A stretch of 35,502 nt of DNA from Acetobacteraceae bacterium (GTDB taxonomy: Bacteria; Pseudomonadota; Alphaproteobacteria; Acetobacterales; Acetobacteraceae): the NCBI GenBank assembly GCA_025452005.1, contig JANWJK010000095.1, forward strand, positions 1-35,502, read 5' to 3'. A program made the position numbers and the translations under genes. The notes beneath the pieces were generated by a model. The model searched no databases, was not told where the DNA came from, and saw only the letters and a program-made list of their open reading frames with translations. Of this stretch, positions 27,004 to 35,502 are shown piece by piece. How positions within the stretch are numbered: the stretch's first letter is position 1; each line of letters opens with the position of its first letter.

Positions 27004-27729
27004 ATGGCGACCTGTCTCGATTACGCGAAGATTGCGTACGCCGCGTACTTCACCGGCCCCGGACAATATTACGAGGAACCGTCCGGTCACATGGTGGACG
27101 ACTGGGTGGTCCAGCAGTGGGAGACCGGCACGCTGTTCGGGGATGGCTTCCAGGGCGGGATCTGGCAGTCCGCGAACGACGTCGTGGTCGGCTGCTGTGG
27201 CACCAATCCGCAACAGAAGGGGAAACTGCTCAGCGATCTGGGCGCTGACCTGCGCATCGGGTTGCGCATCCTGCCGAACCAGGCAAGTTCCGCGCGCCAG
27301 ATGGTCAAGGCCGCGAAGGACATCGCCGCGGGGCGCCGGGTTTCGGTGACCGGCCACTCGCTGGGCGGCGGGCTCGCGCAAGTCATGGGCGTCTGGGAAG
27401 AAGTTCCATTCGTGACCTTCAATGCTCCCGCGATGAAGAACGTCGTGAGGGCCGCGAACATCAACATCTTCAAGCCGATGATGATGGTGCGCACCCTGAA
27501 GGCGCAAAGCCCCGATGACACGGTCGGAGTGGATTTCCGGATTCGCGGGTTGGGCCTCGACGGGATCGTACGTAACGACCTTGTGAGCGCTCACGGCGTG
27601 GCGGGCGGACATATCGGAATGGTCGTCGATTTGCCTGCGGCCAGCAGCACGGGTGCCCATGGCAAGAACACCTGCTGGCAGGCGGTGTTGGCGACGGATT
27701 GGGCCAATATCGATCCCTTCGGGGCATAA
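27004..27729 (+). CDS. Lipase-like alpha/beta hydrolase (class-3 lipase-type GHSLGGG)
   Basis: RRVSVTGHSLGGGLAQVMGVWEEVPFVTFNAPAM, putative Ser at 27358-27360, downstream Asp- and His-containing segments (SPDDTVGVD, AHGVAGGHIGMVVDL); starts 3 nt after the LLM gene stop. Confidence 0.75.
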   Translation: MATCLDYAKIAYAAYFTGPGQYYEEPSGHMVDDWVVQQWETGTLFGDGFQGGIWQSANDVVVGCCGTNPQQKGKLLSDLGADLRIGLRILPNQASSARQMVKAAKDIAAGRRVSVTGHSLGGGLAQVMGVWEEVPFVTFNAPAMKNVVRAANINIFKPMMMVRTLKAQSPDDTVGVDFRIRGLGLDGIVRNDLVSAHGVAGGHIGMVVDLPAASSTGAHGKNTCWQAVLATDWANIDPFGA

Positions 27730-27831
27730 TTGGCGCCCAGGTGCCGGTTTCACAAAACCATAACGTGTCACATCGCAAAACCGATGCGAGTCTTGTGCGG
27801 GTTGCGGATTCGCGTGGAGGGGTTGGCAAGG

Positions 27832-28476
27832 ATGGCGATGACCGGCTTTATGGAGGACCTGAAGGTCCAGCGGTGGGACGATCATCGCTATTATCACCAC
27901 AGCCGGATCAATCAGTCCCTCCATCTGCTCAGCGCGATGAGTTTCGTTTGCGCCTACGTGCTCGCATTCAAGGAGCCAGCTATGGCGGCCCTGATCGGAT
28001 GGCTGGTGGCCATGGTCAGCCGGCAGATCGGGCACCTGTTCTTCGAGCCCAAAGGCTACGACTTCGCCAACGAGGCAACGCACGAATACAAGGAGGCGAT
28101 CAAGGTTGGCTATAACCTGCGTCGCAAGATCGTTCTCTTGACGATCTGGGCGCTGTCACCGCTGCTGCTGTTCGTTGATCCGACGCTCCTGCACACTGTC
28201 AGCCCGCATCGAACCCTGGGCGAGTTCGCGCGGCACGTCGGCTACCTGTGGCTGGTACTCGGTATCGGCGGGCTGCTGTTTCGCACCGTGCATCTTTTCA
28301 AGATCAGGGATGTCCAGACCGGACTGGTCTGGGCAACCAAGATCCTCACCGACCCGTTCCACGATATAAAGCTGTACTACCGCGCCCCCGGCCGCCTGTT
28401 GCGCGGCGAACTCTTCGCGGACGCAACGTCGATGGCACATCCAGGCTGCCTGCAAGAGTCAGCGAGCGTCAGGTAA
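27832..28476 (+). CDS. Multi-pass membrane protein, Mpo1/DUF962-like (2-hydroxy-fatty-acid dioxygenase-like); start uncertain
   Basis: RYYHHSRINQSLHLLSAMSFVCAYVLAFKEPAMAALIGWLVAMVSRQIGHLFFEPKGYD resembles the Mpo1 pattern YHHxxxNxxxH ... Q.xGHxxFE; additional TM segments in the C-terminal half. Confidence 0.55.
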   Translation: MAMTGFMEDLKVQRWDDHRYYHHSRINQSLHLLSAMSFVCAYVLAFKEPAMAALIGWLVAMVSRQIGHLFFEPKGYDFANEATHEYKEAIKVGYNLRRKIVLLTIWALSPLLLFVDPTLLHTVSPHRTLGEFARHVGYLWLVLGIGGLLFRTVHLFKIRDVQTGLVWATKILTDPFHDIKLYYRAPGRLLRGELFADATSMAHPGCLQESASVR

Positions 28477-30153
28477 CGCCCGGGCGCGCACACCGAGCCG
28501 CGCACGGTAGTTGGCCAGAATCTCGCGAAGCACCTGTTGCCTGATCGACTTGTTGCTGCTCGCCGGGCCGCTCCACCACCAACCGTCCCGGTCCATCGCT
28601 TTTGTCGCAGCGAGGAACCGGTCCATGACGGCCGCGAAGTCGGCATCGCTGTAATTCAGGCTGAAGATGAGCCGCCCGGTACCCACCCAGCTCAGCACGA
28701 GGCCTTCGCCGCGAAGGTAATATTGCAGCATCCAGTTGTAACGCGACGGACGCGTGTAGCAAACGACCCAGATCGACGAGAAATTCGCCACCCGCACCGG
28801 GAGATTCTCCTCGGCCAGACGGCGGTTCATGCATTCGGCCCGCCTGTTCCAAAGCTCATCGAGCCCTTCATACAGCCGCAGCATCGCAGGCGTTGCCATG
28901 CGATGGAGAAACTCGTTCATCGCGCCAATGACGTAGGGATGCGCGTTGAAGGTGCCCCGCGCCAGGCAGACATCGGCCGGCCGATCGTCCCTGAATCGCT
29001 TCATCCATTCGTGGCGTCCGCACACCACGCCGACCGGAAGTCCACCTCCGAGCGTCTTTCCGTAGGTGACAAGATCGGCCTGGACGCCGAAATACTCCTG
29101 CGCCCCGCCAAGCGCCACGCGGAAGCCAACGAAGACCTCATCGAAGATCAAGGCGATCTTGCGTTCGGTGCACACCGTCCGGAGTTGCCGCAGCCAGCGC
29201 GTATAGGCCTGGCGATCGAAATGCGCTGCCCTTCCGCTGTCTACCAGCGACGAATCGGCTGGCGCGGCAGCATTCGGGTGCAGTGCCTGGAGCGGATTGA
29301 CGAGCACGCAGGCGATATCGCGGCGCGTGCGAAGCACATGCAGCGCGCGCTCGGACATTTCTGCCAGAGTGTAGGTCTCGCGCACGGCCGAAGGATTGCC
29401 TATGCCGGGCTGAACGTCGCTCCACCAGCCATGATAGGCGCCGGCGAAGCGCACAATGTGCGAGCGACGGGTATGATACCGCGCAAGCCGCACCGCCTGC
29501 ATCACCGCTTCGGTGCCCGACATGTGGAACGACACCTCGTCCAACCCGGAGATCTGGCGGATTCGTTCGATGTTATAGGCGACGATCGGATGGTAGGCGC
29601 CCAGCACTGGCCCAAGATCGCGCACCCGCTCCGCACCGCCTGCGATGCACGCCTTGTAGAAATCATAACCGAAAAGATTGACGCCGTAGGAGTTGGCAAC
29701 GTCGTACAGGACATTGCCGTCGGCATCGCTGACCGTGACGCCATCGGACGACTGCAGGATGGAACCAGAGGCCAGGTGCTCACGCACGTAGCGGCTGAAC
29801 TGGAAGGGAACCCGATAGGCGGACGTGAACTGAAGGTCGGAAGCGCCGCTCCGGAGCTGGGCAGTCAGCGCACTGGTCCGTGCAAACCGCTCGCTATAGA
29901 TCGCGGCAAGCCGCACAAAGCCATCGCGCCGTCGGATCGCGATGTCCTCCGGCGGATCGTCCGAACGGAAGAACCGATGTTCGTCGTACTCATAGAATGG
30001 CACCAGCGATGCGATCAGTCGTGCGAGACGAGTGTGTCCCGCAAGCGACCAGTGCTTCGCTCGCGACAATTCTATGCGTCGCTTGAGTTTGAGGACCGGA
30101 AAACTGAGCACCGCCGCACCGGCGGCATAGGCTGCGAGCATCGTCATTTCCAT
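28459..30153 (-). CDS. Class III PLP-dependent aminotransferase (glutamate-1-semialdehyde aminomutase-like) with N-terminal membrane anchor
   Basis: N-terminal hydrophobic MLAAYAAGAAVLSFPVLKLKRR; VSFHMSGTEAVMQAVRLARYHTRRSHIVRFAGAYHGWW; ALIFDEVFVGFRVALGGAQEYFGVQADLVTYGKTLGGGLPVGVVCGR (PLP Lys in YGKTLGGG); FNAHPYVIGAMNEFL. Confidence 0.9.
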   Translation of the reverse strand: MEMTMLAAYAAGAAVLSFPVLKLKRRIELSRAKHWSLAGHTRLARLIASLVPFYEYDEHRFFRSDDPPEDIAIRRRDGFVRLAAIYSERFARTSALTAQLRSGASDLQFTSAYRVPFQFSRYVREHLASGSILQSSDGVTVSDADGNVLYDVANSYGVNLFGYDFYKACIAGGAERVRDLGPVLGAYHPIVAYNIERIRQISGLDEVSFHMSGTEAVMQAVRLARYHTRRSHIVRFAGAYHGWWSDVQPGIGNPSAVRETYTLAEMSERALHVLRTRRDIACVLVNPLQALHPNAAAPADSSLVDSGRAAHFDRQAYTRWLRQLRTVCTERKIALIFDEVFVGFRVALGGAQEYFGVQADLVTYGKTLGGGLPVGVVCGRHEWMKRFRDDRPADVCLARGTFNAHPYVIGAMNEFLHRMATPAMLRLYEGLDELWNRRAECMNRRLAEENLPVRVANFSSIWVVCYTRPSRYNWMLQYYLRGEGLVLSWVGTGRLIFSLNYSDADFAAVMDRFLAATKAMDRDGWWWSGPASSNKSIRQQVLREILANYRARLGVRARALPDAR

Positions 30154-30191
30154 CGCCGTCGAATCGCTCCATCCGGCAAGATGCCAATATC

Positions 30192-31085
30192 ATGAAAGCG
30201 CTGCGCTCCGCGATTGCCACGATCATTCGTCATGAAGACGTCAACTTTCTGCTGACCAACCGCATCCCAAGACGCCTCGCCACCCGCCTGTTCGGCTGGT
30301 TCAGCCAACTGGAGCATCCACTGGTTCGCGATCTGTCGATCGGCGTCTGGCGCCGTTTCGCCGATCTCGATCTGGACGAGGCGCGAGAGCACCGCTTCCG
30401 CAGCCTGCATGACTGCTTCATCCGGCGGCTACGAGACGGTGTGCGCCCGATCGATCCCGACCCGGCGCTTCTCGTCAGTCCTTGCGATGCGATTGTCGGG
30501 GCATCCGGCTCGGTTCTGGGCGATCAGGTCATGCAGATAAAAGGCTTTCCCTATCAACTGCGAGACCTGCTCACGGACGAGCAACACGCCAAGATCTACC
30601 GGGACGGCTGCTACGTGACGCTGCGGCTCACGTCGGCAATGTACCACCGCTTTCATGCGCCGCATGACTGCAATGTCGAATGCGTCACCTATGTCTCCGG
30701 CGATACGTGGAACGTCAATCCTATTGCGCTCGAACGCGTCGAGCGCCTGTTCTGCAAGAACGAGCGAGCGGCAATCAAGGTCAGGCTCTCCCGTACCGGT
30801 CATCCCATCACCCTGGTTCCCGTCGCTGCGATACTGGTGGCAAGCATTCGCCTCAACTTCCTCGGCCCGTGCAACGACGTCCGTCGCGGCGGCCCACGAA
30901 CAACGGAACTAAATGTGCCGTTGGCAAAAGGCGAGGAGATGGGCTGGTTCCAGCATGGCTCGACGATCATCGTCTTCGCACCGCATGGCTTCACCCTGGC
31001 GGAAGGCATCCGCCAGGGTTGCAGAATCCGCGTCGGAGAGCCGCTCATGCGACTGCCTCCCGCCACATCCGCCGCCAGCCGGTGA
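30192..31085 (+). CDS. psd: Phosphatidylserine decarboxylase-like proenzyme
   Basis: LVSPCDAIVGASGSVLGDQVMQIKGFPYQLRDLLT...GCYVTLRLTSAMYHRFHAPHDCNVECVTYVSGDTWNVNPIAL...KGEEMGWFQHGSTIIVFAP; GST self-processing site with HGST at 30954-30965. Confidence 0.9.
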   Translation: MKALRSAIATIIRHEDVNFLLTNRIPRRLATRLFGWFSQLEHPLVRDLSIGVWRRFADLDLDEAREHRFRSLHDCFIRRLRDGVRPIDPDPALLVSPCDAIVGASGSVLGDQVMQIKGFPYQLRDLLTDEQHAKIYRDGCYVTLRLTSAMYHRFHAPHDCNVECVTYVSGDTWNVNPIALERVERLFCKNERAAIKVRLSRTGHPITLVPVAAILVASIRLNFLGPCNDVRRGGPRTTELNVPLAKGEEMGWFQHGSTIIVFAPHGFTLAEGIRQGCRIRVGEPLMRLPPATSAASR

Positions 31086-31233
31086 CGCCCTCGTCAGATC
31101 TCGACTTGGCTCATCGGTTCTGATCACCGGCCGCAGCCACGCGCGCCGTTCTTACCGGCGACACTGCACCGCTGGCGCGTGAGGGTACCCCGAACGACGG
31201 AGGTCACGGGTGCAGCGGTCCGTGAGGAAAACC

Positions 31234-31638
31234 TTATGGCCCACTACGCGCGAGGTAGTCTGCTGGCCGCAGAACAGATATGCCGCGCCACGGATGCAGG
31301 ATCAGCAGGTCGTGATCGCTGGAGACGACCGTGTGTGCCTCGGCCGCTACAGCGAGTTCGAGATACTTATTGTCGCTGGGGTCTCGACAATCGGTCACGA
31401 CGACCGAAGGTTCGAACCAATAAGTTCCCGACACAAGCTGATCCAGCAGATCCGCACGCAGGACCGGATCGACAAAACGCGCCAAACGTGGCCGGTGAAG
31501 AACGTCGAATAGTTCATCCAATACATGCTGCGACATCGCGATCGTATCGATCGCCCGTGCCTTTTCCAGTGCCCGGTAGGGTGCGCCAGTGTCATCCATT
31601 GCGGCGCTGACGAGCGCTGATGCATCGAAGACGATCAG
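31234..31638 (-). CDS. PIN-domain toxin (PIN_3/VapC-like), apparent CTG start
   Basis: Reading through from 31638: (CTG)IVFDASALVSAAMDDTGAPYRAL...MSQHVLDELFDVLHRPRLARFVDP...VVTDCRDPSDNKYLELAVAAEAHTVVSSDHDLLILHPWRGISVLRPADYL. First in-frame ATG (31599) would drop the first catalytic Asp. Confidence 0.78.
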   Translation of the reverse strand: MIVFDASALVSAAMDDTGAPYRALEKARAIDTIAMSQHVLDELFDVLHRPRLARFVDPVLRADLLDQLVSGTYWFEPSVVVTDCRDPSDNKYLELAVAAEAHTVVSSDHDLLILHPWRGISVLRPADYLARSGP

Positions 31639-31874
31639 CGGGTTCGCTCGACCTTGTGAGCGGCGAGCTCAGCCTCCAGCGTCTCCGCGGTCAACCCCTT
31701 CGCCTTTGCCTCTGTACCAAGTTTCCGCATTGCCTCGAGCAGAAGATCCTGACCTGGCTGGGGTCGGAGGATACGGCTGACTATACGGCCCACGGCTTCC
31801 CGCTTACGCTCATCCGTGAGAGCGACCGCGGCCTCGGCTTCCACGGGAATAACGATGTCGACGGTGTCCGCCAT
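31635..31874 (-). CDS. Cognate antitoxin-like small protein
   Basis: MADTVDIVIPVEAEAAVALTDERKREAVGRIVSRILRPQPGQDLLLEAMRKLGTEAKAKGLTAETLEAELAAHKVERTR; stop overlaps the PIN reading frame at CTGA. Confidence 0.7.
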   Translation of the reverse strand: MADTVDIVIPVEAEAAVALTDERKREAVGRIVSRILRPQPGQDLLLEAMRKLGTEAKAKGLTAETLEAELAAHKVERTR

Positions 31875-31919
31875 GTGTGCCTCCTATCGATCGATAATAC
31901 AGGACGATACTCGCCCGAC

Positions 31920-33003
<1,084 letters not shown>

Positions 33004-33005
<2 letters not shown>

Positions 33006-34536
33006 GCACTATAATCTGGCGACGATGACCGCGATCCGCCATCCCGCTGTCGCCGGGACCTTCTATCCAGCCGAACCGGACGCGCTGGAACGGCAGCTCG
33101 CGCTGTTCCTGTCCGAGGCCGCCAACGATGCGCCGTTCCCGGCGCTGCCCAAGGCGATCATCGGCCCGCACGCCGGCTACATCTATTCCGGCGCGGTCGC
33201 CGCCCGCGCCTATGCCCGCCTCACCGCGGCGCGTGGCCGCGTCAGCCGTGTGGTGCTGATCGGACCGTCGCACTACCTGGCGTTCCGCGGCCTCGCCGTC
33301 GATACAGCCGCGGCCTGGGCCATGCCGAGTGGCACCGTCGCGCTCGACACCGAGGCGATCGGCCGGCTGCGCGCGCTGCCCATGGTGGGCGAGCTCGACG
33401 CCGCCTACCAGCGCGAGCACGCGCTGGAGGTGCACGTGCCGTTTCTCCAGCATGTGCTGGGCGAATTCCGCCTGGTGCCGATCGTGGCCGGCGACGCCCC
33501 GCCCGAGGCGGTTGCCGCGGTGTTCGATGCGCTATGGGGCGGGCCGGAGACGTTGTTCGTGGTGTCCACCGACCTGTCGCATTTTCTCGACTATGCCGCA
33601 TGCCGCCGGCTCGACCAGTCCACGGCAGAGGCGATCGAGCGGTTCGACATCGATGCGCTGGGCCCTACCGAGGCGTGCGGGGCGGTGCCGACACGCGGGC
33701 TGCTGCTGGCGGCGCGGCAGCGCGGCATGGCGATCGAGCGGCTGGACCTGCGCAACTCCGGCGATACCGCCGGCCCGCGCGACCGCGTGGTGGGCTACGG
33801 CGCCTGGGCGCTCTACGAGAGTGCGCCGCCGGATGCGGAGCAGGTGGCGATCGAGGCGCTTGGACCGGCGCTGATCGATCTGGCGCGGCGCTCGATCCTG
33901 TTCGGGTTGGATACCGGCCTGCCGCCGCACGTCGTGGCGGACGCCGGTCTGGCGCCGTTGCTCGCGGCGCCCGGCGCTGCCTTCATCACGCTGCGGCGGC
34001 GCGACGGTGCGTTGCGCGGCTGCATCGGTTCGGCTGTGGCGACGCGGCCGCTGATCGTCGACGTGGTGGCGCATGCGTTCAACGCGGCGTTCCGCGACTG
34101 GCGCTTTCCGCGGCTGGACTGGCTGGAGCTGGCAGGACTGTCGCTGTCAGTCTCGGTGCTGACGCCGCCCTCGCCCATGCGCTTCGCCGATGAGGCCGAC
34201 CTGCTGGCGCAGCTTCGCCCCGGGATGGACGGGCTGATCATCGAGGATCTGGGACGCCGCTCGCTGTTCCTGCCCAGTGTGTGGGAGGAGTTGGCGGAGC
34301 CTCGGCAGTTCCTGACGGCGCTGAAGCTGAAGGCGGGGCTGGCGGCGCAGCATTTTTCCCCCGGCTTCCAGGCGCAGCGGTTCCGTTCGATCGAGGTGAA
34401 GGGGGCGATGGAGGCCGGCGGCGGCGCGGTCGCCGGGCGGCTGGGGTGGACGGTGCTGGGGACGGGGAACCGTCAGCCCGGATCGAGCCGCAGCGTGGTG
34501 GACAGCGTGTCGGGTGCGACGATCGACTTCGCATAG
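33004..34536 (+). CDS. amrB: AmmeMemoRadiSam system protein B (MEMO1 family) fused to protein A (AMMECR1 domain)
   Basis: Memo: RHPAVAGTFYPAEPDALERQL...IIGPHAGYIYSGAVAARAYARL...VVLIGPSHYLAFRGLAV...EHALEVHVPFLQHVL...FVVSTDLSHFLDY; AMMECR1: AAFITLRRRDGALRGCIGSAVATRPLIVDVVAHAFNAAFRDWRFPRLDWLELAGLSLSVSVL. Start 33004 or 33025. Confidence 0.96.
33010..33015 (+). promoter_or_regulatory. Perfect TATAAT hexamer, putative -10 element for the Memo-AMMECR1 gene
   Basis: cactaTAATctggcgacgATG: TATAAT at 33010-33015, 9 nt before ATG 33025; only weak -35 match upstream. Confidence 0.3.
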
Positions 34537-34856
34537 GGGCTGGTCGCGTATTTCGTCAGGAACGCCTGGCTGACCGCCTCGATCGTGCCCTGGTCGGCAA
34601 TGGGGACGACCTGCACAGGTAGCTGGCGACCGCCGACCTCCAGCGTCGCCCGACCTTCGGCCGCGGCGGCGACGTACCATTTGCCGGTGGGCCCGCGAAC
34701 CGAGCGCACGAACACGGCGTCATCCGCCACCACGACCCAGATGACGATGCCGTTGCGTTTGTGCCTTGCGGTGCGGATGCGCACCTCCTTCGTGCTGTGC
34801 AGGGAGGCGAGGGTGGCGGCGTCGAATGTCTGGGGCACGGGCGCGGTCCCTTTCAT
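34473..34856 (-). CDS. DUF2255 family protein
   Basis: PQTFDAATLASLHSTKEVRIRTARHKRNGIVIWVVVADDAVFVRSVRGPTGKWYVAAAAEGRATLEVGGRQLPVQVVPI; start placed at Met 34856. Confidence 0.8.
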   Translation of the reverse strand: MKGTAPVPQTFDAATLASLHSTKEVRIRTARHKRNGIVIWVVVADDAVFVRSVRGPTGKWYVAAAAEGRATLEVGGRQLPVQVVPIADQGTIEAVSQAFLTKYATSPYAKSIVAPDTLSTTLRLDPG

Positions 34857-34947
34857 GCGCGGGCTTGCGCATGATGGCACGGGGCGGGGCGCAGCGAGAG
34901 GGTGTCGCGCGAACGTTACTGCGCGACACCCCTCACCTCTGCCGAAA

Positions 34948-35502
34948 TCACGCCTGCGCGCGTCGCCGTACCATGCCGAGACAGAGAAGGCCGCTGCCGA
35001 ACAGCAGCAGCGACGCTGGCTCGGGTGCCGGTGTGTAGACGATGCTGTCGATCGTGAAGAATTGCGCCTCGAAAGCAAAGAAAAGCGACGCGTTGGTGAA
35101 GGCCGGGCCGGTGTAATCGAACGTCATCGGATCGTTCAGGTTGCCAGGCACCACCACGACGCCGTTGAGGTCGCCATTGGAGAAACCCAACAGAGCGACC
35201 AAGGCGTCGTCGACCGGTGCGCCGACGTCGGACAGATTGCTGTAGTTGAATGACAGTTCGCTGACAGGTACATCGAACGACATGGTGAGCACGCCGTTGT
35301 TCGGATTGCCGAAGATGCCGAACGACTGGGCCTGGGCGAACACGGGGTCGCCGAGTTCGTTGATCGGTGTGCCGAAATTGTCGTAGCTGAATGTGACACC
35401 ATTCAATGTGAGGCTTGCCGGCGACGTGATGTCGATCGCGGTATCGACTCCATTGACCATGAGGACACTGAAATCCACCGCGACGGGCGCCGTGGCCTGG
35501 GC
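34948..35502 (-). CDS. PEP-CTERM sorting-domain protein, 5' end beyond window
   Basis: C-terminal PEPASLLLFGSGLLCLGMVRRRAQA is a PEP-CTERM tail (PEP motif, TM helix, Arg cluster). Frame stays open to the window edge. Confidence 0.88.
   Translation of the reverse strand, partial: AQATAPVAVDFSVLMVNGVDTAIDITSPASLTLNGVTFSYDNFGTPINELGDPVFAQAQSFGIFGNPNNGVLTMSFDVPVSELSFNYSNLSDVGAPVDDALVALLGFSNGDLNGVVVVPGNLNDPMTFDYTGPAFTNASLFFAFEAQFFTIDSIVYTPAPEPASLLLFGSGLLCLGMVRRRAQA

Noticed and set aside
26047-28083. 678-aa minus-strand ORF opposite the LLM and lipase genes
   Set aside because: Antisense shadow without domain motifs; plus-strand products are clearly real.
28537-30195. 552-aa plus-strand ORF opposite the aminotransferase
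   Set aside because: Shadow ORF; the minus strand carries intact PLP aminotransferase motifs.
31179-31610. Plus-strand ORFs over the PIN toxin
   Set aside because: Antisense frames without motifs; the minus frame has all PIN acidic-residue blocks.

Overview
This is a 35.5 kb, GC-rich, gene-dense chromosomal segment that looks alphaproteobacterial, probably Rhodospirillales/Acetobacteraceae-like (inferred from GC style, gene content and intergenic repeats). About 29 protein-coding genes can be supported, and I found no rRNA, tRNA, CRISPR array, transposase or prophage. From left to right the window holds: an ilvA 3' end; a minus-strand catabolic block (SBP5-type ABC binding protein, HyuA, HyuB and two tandem FMN-dependent alpha-hydroxyacid dehydrogenases); a G1 (eqolisin-like) glutamic peptidase overlapping a PAP2/vanadium-haloperoxidase-fold gene; a class III adenylate cyclase with TolB-like and TPR regions; a DUF1217-like protein; a DOPA-dioxygenase-family gene coupled to a thiolase; a SleB-like cell-wall hydrolase; a Cys-rich repeat protein; GT87; OsmC; STAS; an 1851-aa soluble histidine kinase with about eight GAF modules; SMP-30; RidA; an LLM oxidoreductase coupled to a lipase-like protein; a putative lipid locus (Mpo1/DUF962-like membrane protein, membrane-anchored class III aminotransferase, divergent phosphatidylserine-decarboxylase-like protein); a VapBC-like PIN module whose toxin seems to lack a canonical start codon; the AmmeMemoRadiSam set (AmrS head-to-head with a Memo-AMMECR1 fusion); DUF2255; and a PEP-CTERM protein. 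The best candidates for under-described biology are the Mpo1-like/aminotransferase/PSD-like locus, the G1 peptidase-PAP2 pair, the AmmeMemoRadiSam head-to-head arrangement, and the PIN toxin with a CTGA overlap. All functional calls come from motif recognition by eye; no database search was run.
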